From Guillardia theta CCMP2712 (taxonomy: Eukaryota > Cryptophyceae > Pyrenomonadales > Geminigeraceae), in NCBI RefSeq assembly GCF_000315625.1, contig NW_005434634.1, positions 332,811-396,810 on the forward strand: a stretch of 64,000 bases of DNA. Direction: 5' to 3'. The notes under the pieces were generated by a model. The model ran no database searches, was not told the DNA's origin, and saw nothing but the letters and a program-made list of their open reading frames with translations. Shown here piece by piece: positions 61,301 through 64,000 of this stretch. Positions within the stretch are counted from its first letter, which is position 1. The number at the start of each line of letters is the position of its first letter. The translations under genes and the position numbers were made by a program.

Positions 61301-64000
61301 ATCTCTTCGCTGAGGCTCAGCGCGTCATCATCAGAGAAGACATCTACTGGATCATCGGTGTGGTTCCCTTCAGTGTGAATAACATCTCCATGCGCAGCAG
61401 TCGTGGGCGCCTGGACTTCGCCGTCAGCTCCTTCATGCGGAGGCTCTTTCGGCCCTTCAGTCACTTTGCCTTCCTTCTTCTTCTTGGGGCTGAACATGGA
61501 ACGAAAGAAACCGCCCGGGGCATGCACTTCTGATTTGGACAGATCTAGGCTCTTCCTGACGTTACTCACATCCTCCTCCTCAGTCATGCGATTTGTAGAA
61601 GCGCTGTAATCTGTCTTGAAGTCCTGCATGGAAACTGCTCGGACATGATGCGAAGTTTTCACTTGCTCCTCATCCTCTTCCTGCGCTGAGATGGATTCCG
61701 ACCCATTTGTTTCACCGCTATCCTCCTCCTCTACCTCTGCTACCTCCTCTTCCACCTGGACCTGTCCCGGCAGTTTACGACTGGTTGAAACTATCGATGT
61801 GCTCGAAGAGTTTGCAGCAGCCGGTGTTCGGCTGTTCTGGTGTTCCTGCATACCTTCGTTTTCACTTTCACTTGACGACTCTTCCGAGTTTATGTCCTCG
61901 GTATCTGCCATATCAGCCGACAAGTCCCTCCTACTCCAGTTTGTGATCTTGGCTCCCGGAAACAGTTGAAGGTTCAGCTTTTCGTCGCCGTTGGGCGTCG
62001 TCACATCGGCACTTAGCCACTTCTTGGAGCTGCTCACTCTGTCAGTCACTTCAACTTCTTCATCAAGCACTCACCTCGCCGGCTGATAGGTCACTGCGTT
62101 CTTAGTCTTGCGCAGCGGGACCATTCTCCGACGGGCATGCTGCTGATCTTCGAAGCAATCGACGATTGGCTCATTAGAGTCTTCATCGGGCCCCGACGAG
62201 TGCCAAACTCCGACAGGAGACTGCAACCAACTTCGTATCTGTAACCAGGTAAGATGCGCGTTGCGCTTCCTGTACAATCCTTTTTGGAACTCAAGAATCC
62301 TCTGTTCTGTTGTGATTTTCCGTTCAATGTTGAAAATCTCCTGCAAAGGAATGAAATCAATCCCAGAAAGAATTAAAATCTAGTCACAACCGTCCGCTTC
62401 CTCACGAAGCTATCAATGCGTATCTGCCGCTGTTCTCGTTTCTGAGCTTTCATCTGAAAGAAAGGTCAGAAACACGACAATCATCATACTTTTGTAGACA
62501 CCGTTCTTTCCTCAGACTTCAGCTTCAATTTGCGATTGTCTTCAAGAATGAGCCGAGAGCATTTTTCATCGAATTCCTTCACTGATTGACTCGACGCCTC
62601 ATTGATTCGTTTGTCAATCATCTTTGCATTGTCGGGATTGAGAGCCCACGCCCGGAACTTTTCCCAAGACTCTCCGGCCTTCTTAGGCTTCCAAAAGGAC
62701 GAAACCGAATCTTTGCTGCAAAGGATGTCAAAGCCGTTGTGATAAAGGTCCACAGGCTTTTCTGGGGTCCGGAACAGCTGAGAAATTCCGATCGAAGGCT
62801 TGAAGACGATGATGTGCATGATGCAATTCCTGGTATGAGCACTCTGGCCACTCAACATTTCACCGACAAGCCTCGCGCAGAGCTTCAAGATTTTCGAGTC
62901 ACAATGTTCCATCCTAAGAATATGTGTGAGACGTAGGAATATGACAGTGCATGTCGTCGAATCATATCCCGCAGTGTGAAAAACATCTTGAAATTTCGAG
63001 ATTGCCAGTTCAAGGACTTCTTCAAGCAGTTTGCCGTCGGTGTTTCTGATCATGAATGCAATCAACCTCCAAAGTGACGCCGAAGAGCCCTTGAGCAGCT
63101 GCCAAAAGATGCTATGCCTCTGCATGAGGCTAACAACCAAGATACAGAACTCGATCGCTTTGATTTCTCCAGCTACCATCCATCCAGTGTAAAATTTGTC
63201 GACCACGAAGTCACACATCTTGGCAAGATTGATCGCAAATTTGGTATTACCCTCTAGGATAGTCTCGTTGACTTCATTGGATAGGAATACAAGAATAGAC
63301 AGCAACGCCCTTGTCTGAAAGACAGCAACAACATTCTGTGGCACATCAGGGACCAACGAACAATCGAAAATCTTTTTCAACAGTGTGTAACCACGAAGCT
63401 GAACCTTAATACCGTCGAGAACTGCTCTGCAGAGGAAGTTGAGGGCGTTTGTAGAAAGAGACCAGTCCAAGATATTCAAGCTCTCGATTGAAGCTCGAGG
63501 CGGCGGGACCTTTGCGAGTGCGCCGTCTGGAATCAGGGAGCCTCTACCGCTGTCTTCTTGTTTCAGGGGTTCTTCTCTCGGCGAATTCAGAGATACACTG
63601 ACAAACGAAAGTTCCCGCATATTCTGAAAGGTCTGACATCTGCCACATAAAGCAGGTGTGATGTTCTGGACTACAAACTTTGAGGTATCGAACCCTGAAC
63701 CCTTCGGAACATGTTTGGTCGTGAAATGAAGCCCATCGCCGATACGAGAGAGAGTTTCCATGCTCACAAATGGTCCTTTAAAAATCAGACTTCTCTTGTT
63801 TCCCGTCGCACTGATGGTCGCTCTCCTATCCGAAGCATCCGCCGCACCTTTTTAGACAAGAGATGTCAGTGAAACGACAAAAAGCAGAGGAGGAGGAGGA
63901 GGAGGAGGAGGAGGAGGAGGAGGAGGTGAAAGGGGATAAGAAGTTCAGGAAAAGAACCTGAGAGATCCTGAGGAACACTTGCCGTCCCACCGAGACTGAC
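58400..64000 (-). CDS. BEACH-domain protein with PH-like and WD40 domains (5' end outside window)
   Basis: The gene runs leftward from beyond the right edge to TAA/TGA at 58400. From 5' to 3': a partial exon at the edge (GGTASVPQDLS); exon 63855-about 62509, with helical armadillo-like sequence (ALLSILVFLSNEVNETILEG, TVIFLRLTHILRMEHCDSKI); short exons (62450-62090); exon about 62053-60967 with an acidic linker and a PH-BEACH domain (YEGHFILCQSGLIAADRRIR, SLYFIEDSAFDG); and exon 60883-58400, which completes PH-BEACH (RMWLQQPVALEIL, GSSMLFVLPD) and carries BEACH (LMELNFLAGRTMNDISRYPV, FPWVLADYTSESLDLSDPRV, FHYGTHYSTSAHILHYLVRI) and about five WD40 repeats (GGQDGCVRLWDIS, SGGQDGSVFLWDLA). This is the LYST/LRBA/neurobeachin class, which acts in lysosome, vacuole and membrane traffic. 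The BEACH core looks intact. Confidence 0.85.
63885..63926. repeat. (GGA)n microsatellite in intron
   Basis: About 13 GGA triplets in an intron of the BEACH gene near the right edge. Confidence 0.85.

Noticed and set aside
1-64000. CRISPR arrays, prokaryotic operons, insertion sequences, tRNA or rRNA genes.
   Set aside because: None seen. Repeats are microsatellites, genes have spliceosomal introns, and no tRNA T-loop/A-box/B-box pair was noticed by eye, though a covariance-model scan would be needed to exclude one.

Overview
This window is nuclear DNA of an intron-rich microbial eukaryote. Genes lie close together on both strands. Most are cut into many exons by short introns (typically 40-60 nt, GT-AG, occasionally GC-AG). 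Simple repeats such as (GGA)n, (CTC)n, (CA)n and (GGAGA)n sit in introns and spacers. The mix of families fits a secondary-plastid alga: an EsV-1-7 cysteine-rich repeat protein, a bacterial-type GluRS, a gamma-carbonic-anhydrase-like protein and a GT54 glycosyltransferase. A cryptophyte such as Guillardia theta is my best guess, but this is an inference from gene content and intron style. Exon models were built by hand by splicing GT/GC...AG introns so that frame and family homology both hold.

Layout. 0.7-1.3 kb (-): small protein with a Mib/HERC2-like module. 2.0-3.4 kb (+): BMT5-like rRNA uridine methyltransferase. 4.2-8.4 kb (+): many-exon coiled-coil protein. 9.05-11.35 kb (+): a DTW domain joined in frame to a SpoU methyltransferase, two RNA-modification enzymes in one predicted protein. 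11.4-12.4 kb (-): coiled-coil protein. 13.1-15.4 kb (+): hnRNP with two RRMs and a Gly/Met-rich tail. 15.7-18.3 kb: two divergent paralogues carrying a HABP4/SERBP1-like GKGNWG motif. 18.5-22.4 kb (-): two unrecognised proteins, the larger with a signal-peptide-like start and a long acidic tract. 22.96-25.4 kb (+): anoctamin/TMEM16. 25.5-31.3 kb (-): 1,879-residue EF-hand/DUF4062/NACHT/14-WD40 STAND protein. 32.0-34.4 kb (+): BIR-domain protein, divergent from the NACHT gene. 35.2-36.8 kb (+): DUF676 lipase-like serine hydrolase. 37.0-38.6 kb (+): NHP2-like L7Ae protein with a long N-terminal extension. 38.7-39.3 kb: assembly gap, followed by a coiled-coil gene (-) to about 41.8 kb. 42.05-43.5 kb (+): EsV-1-7 repeat protein. 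43.9-45.6 kb (-): PDZ protein. 47.4-48.7 kb (+): NHL-type propeller. 49.2-51.1 kb (-): GT54 (GnT-IV-like) transferase. 51.9-52.2 kb (+): small unknown protein. 52.3-53.5 kb (-): gamma-CA-like protein. 54.0-56.9 kb (+): GluRS with an EMAP-II-type tRNA-binding tail. 57.0-58.06 kb (-): HAD phosphatase. 58.4 kb to the right edge (-): BEACH/WD40 protein, incomplete at its 5' end.

How the parts relate. Several genes act on RNA or translation (BMT5-like, DTW-SpoU, hnRNP, HABP4-like pair, NHP2, GluRS), but scattered on both strands, so no operon logic is implied. The most suggestive neighbourhood is 22.9-34.4 kb. There an anoctamin, an EF-hand NACHT-WD40 STAND ATPase and a BIR protein are neighbours; the last two share a divergent promoter. 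In animals all three families have cell-death or danger-sensing links. Most divergent spacers also carry tracts of a G-rich motif (GGGGTAGGGGT-like) that often come within tens of bases of a start codon, which looks like a genome-wide promoter-associated element.
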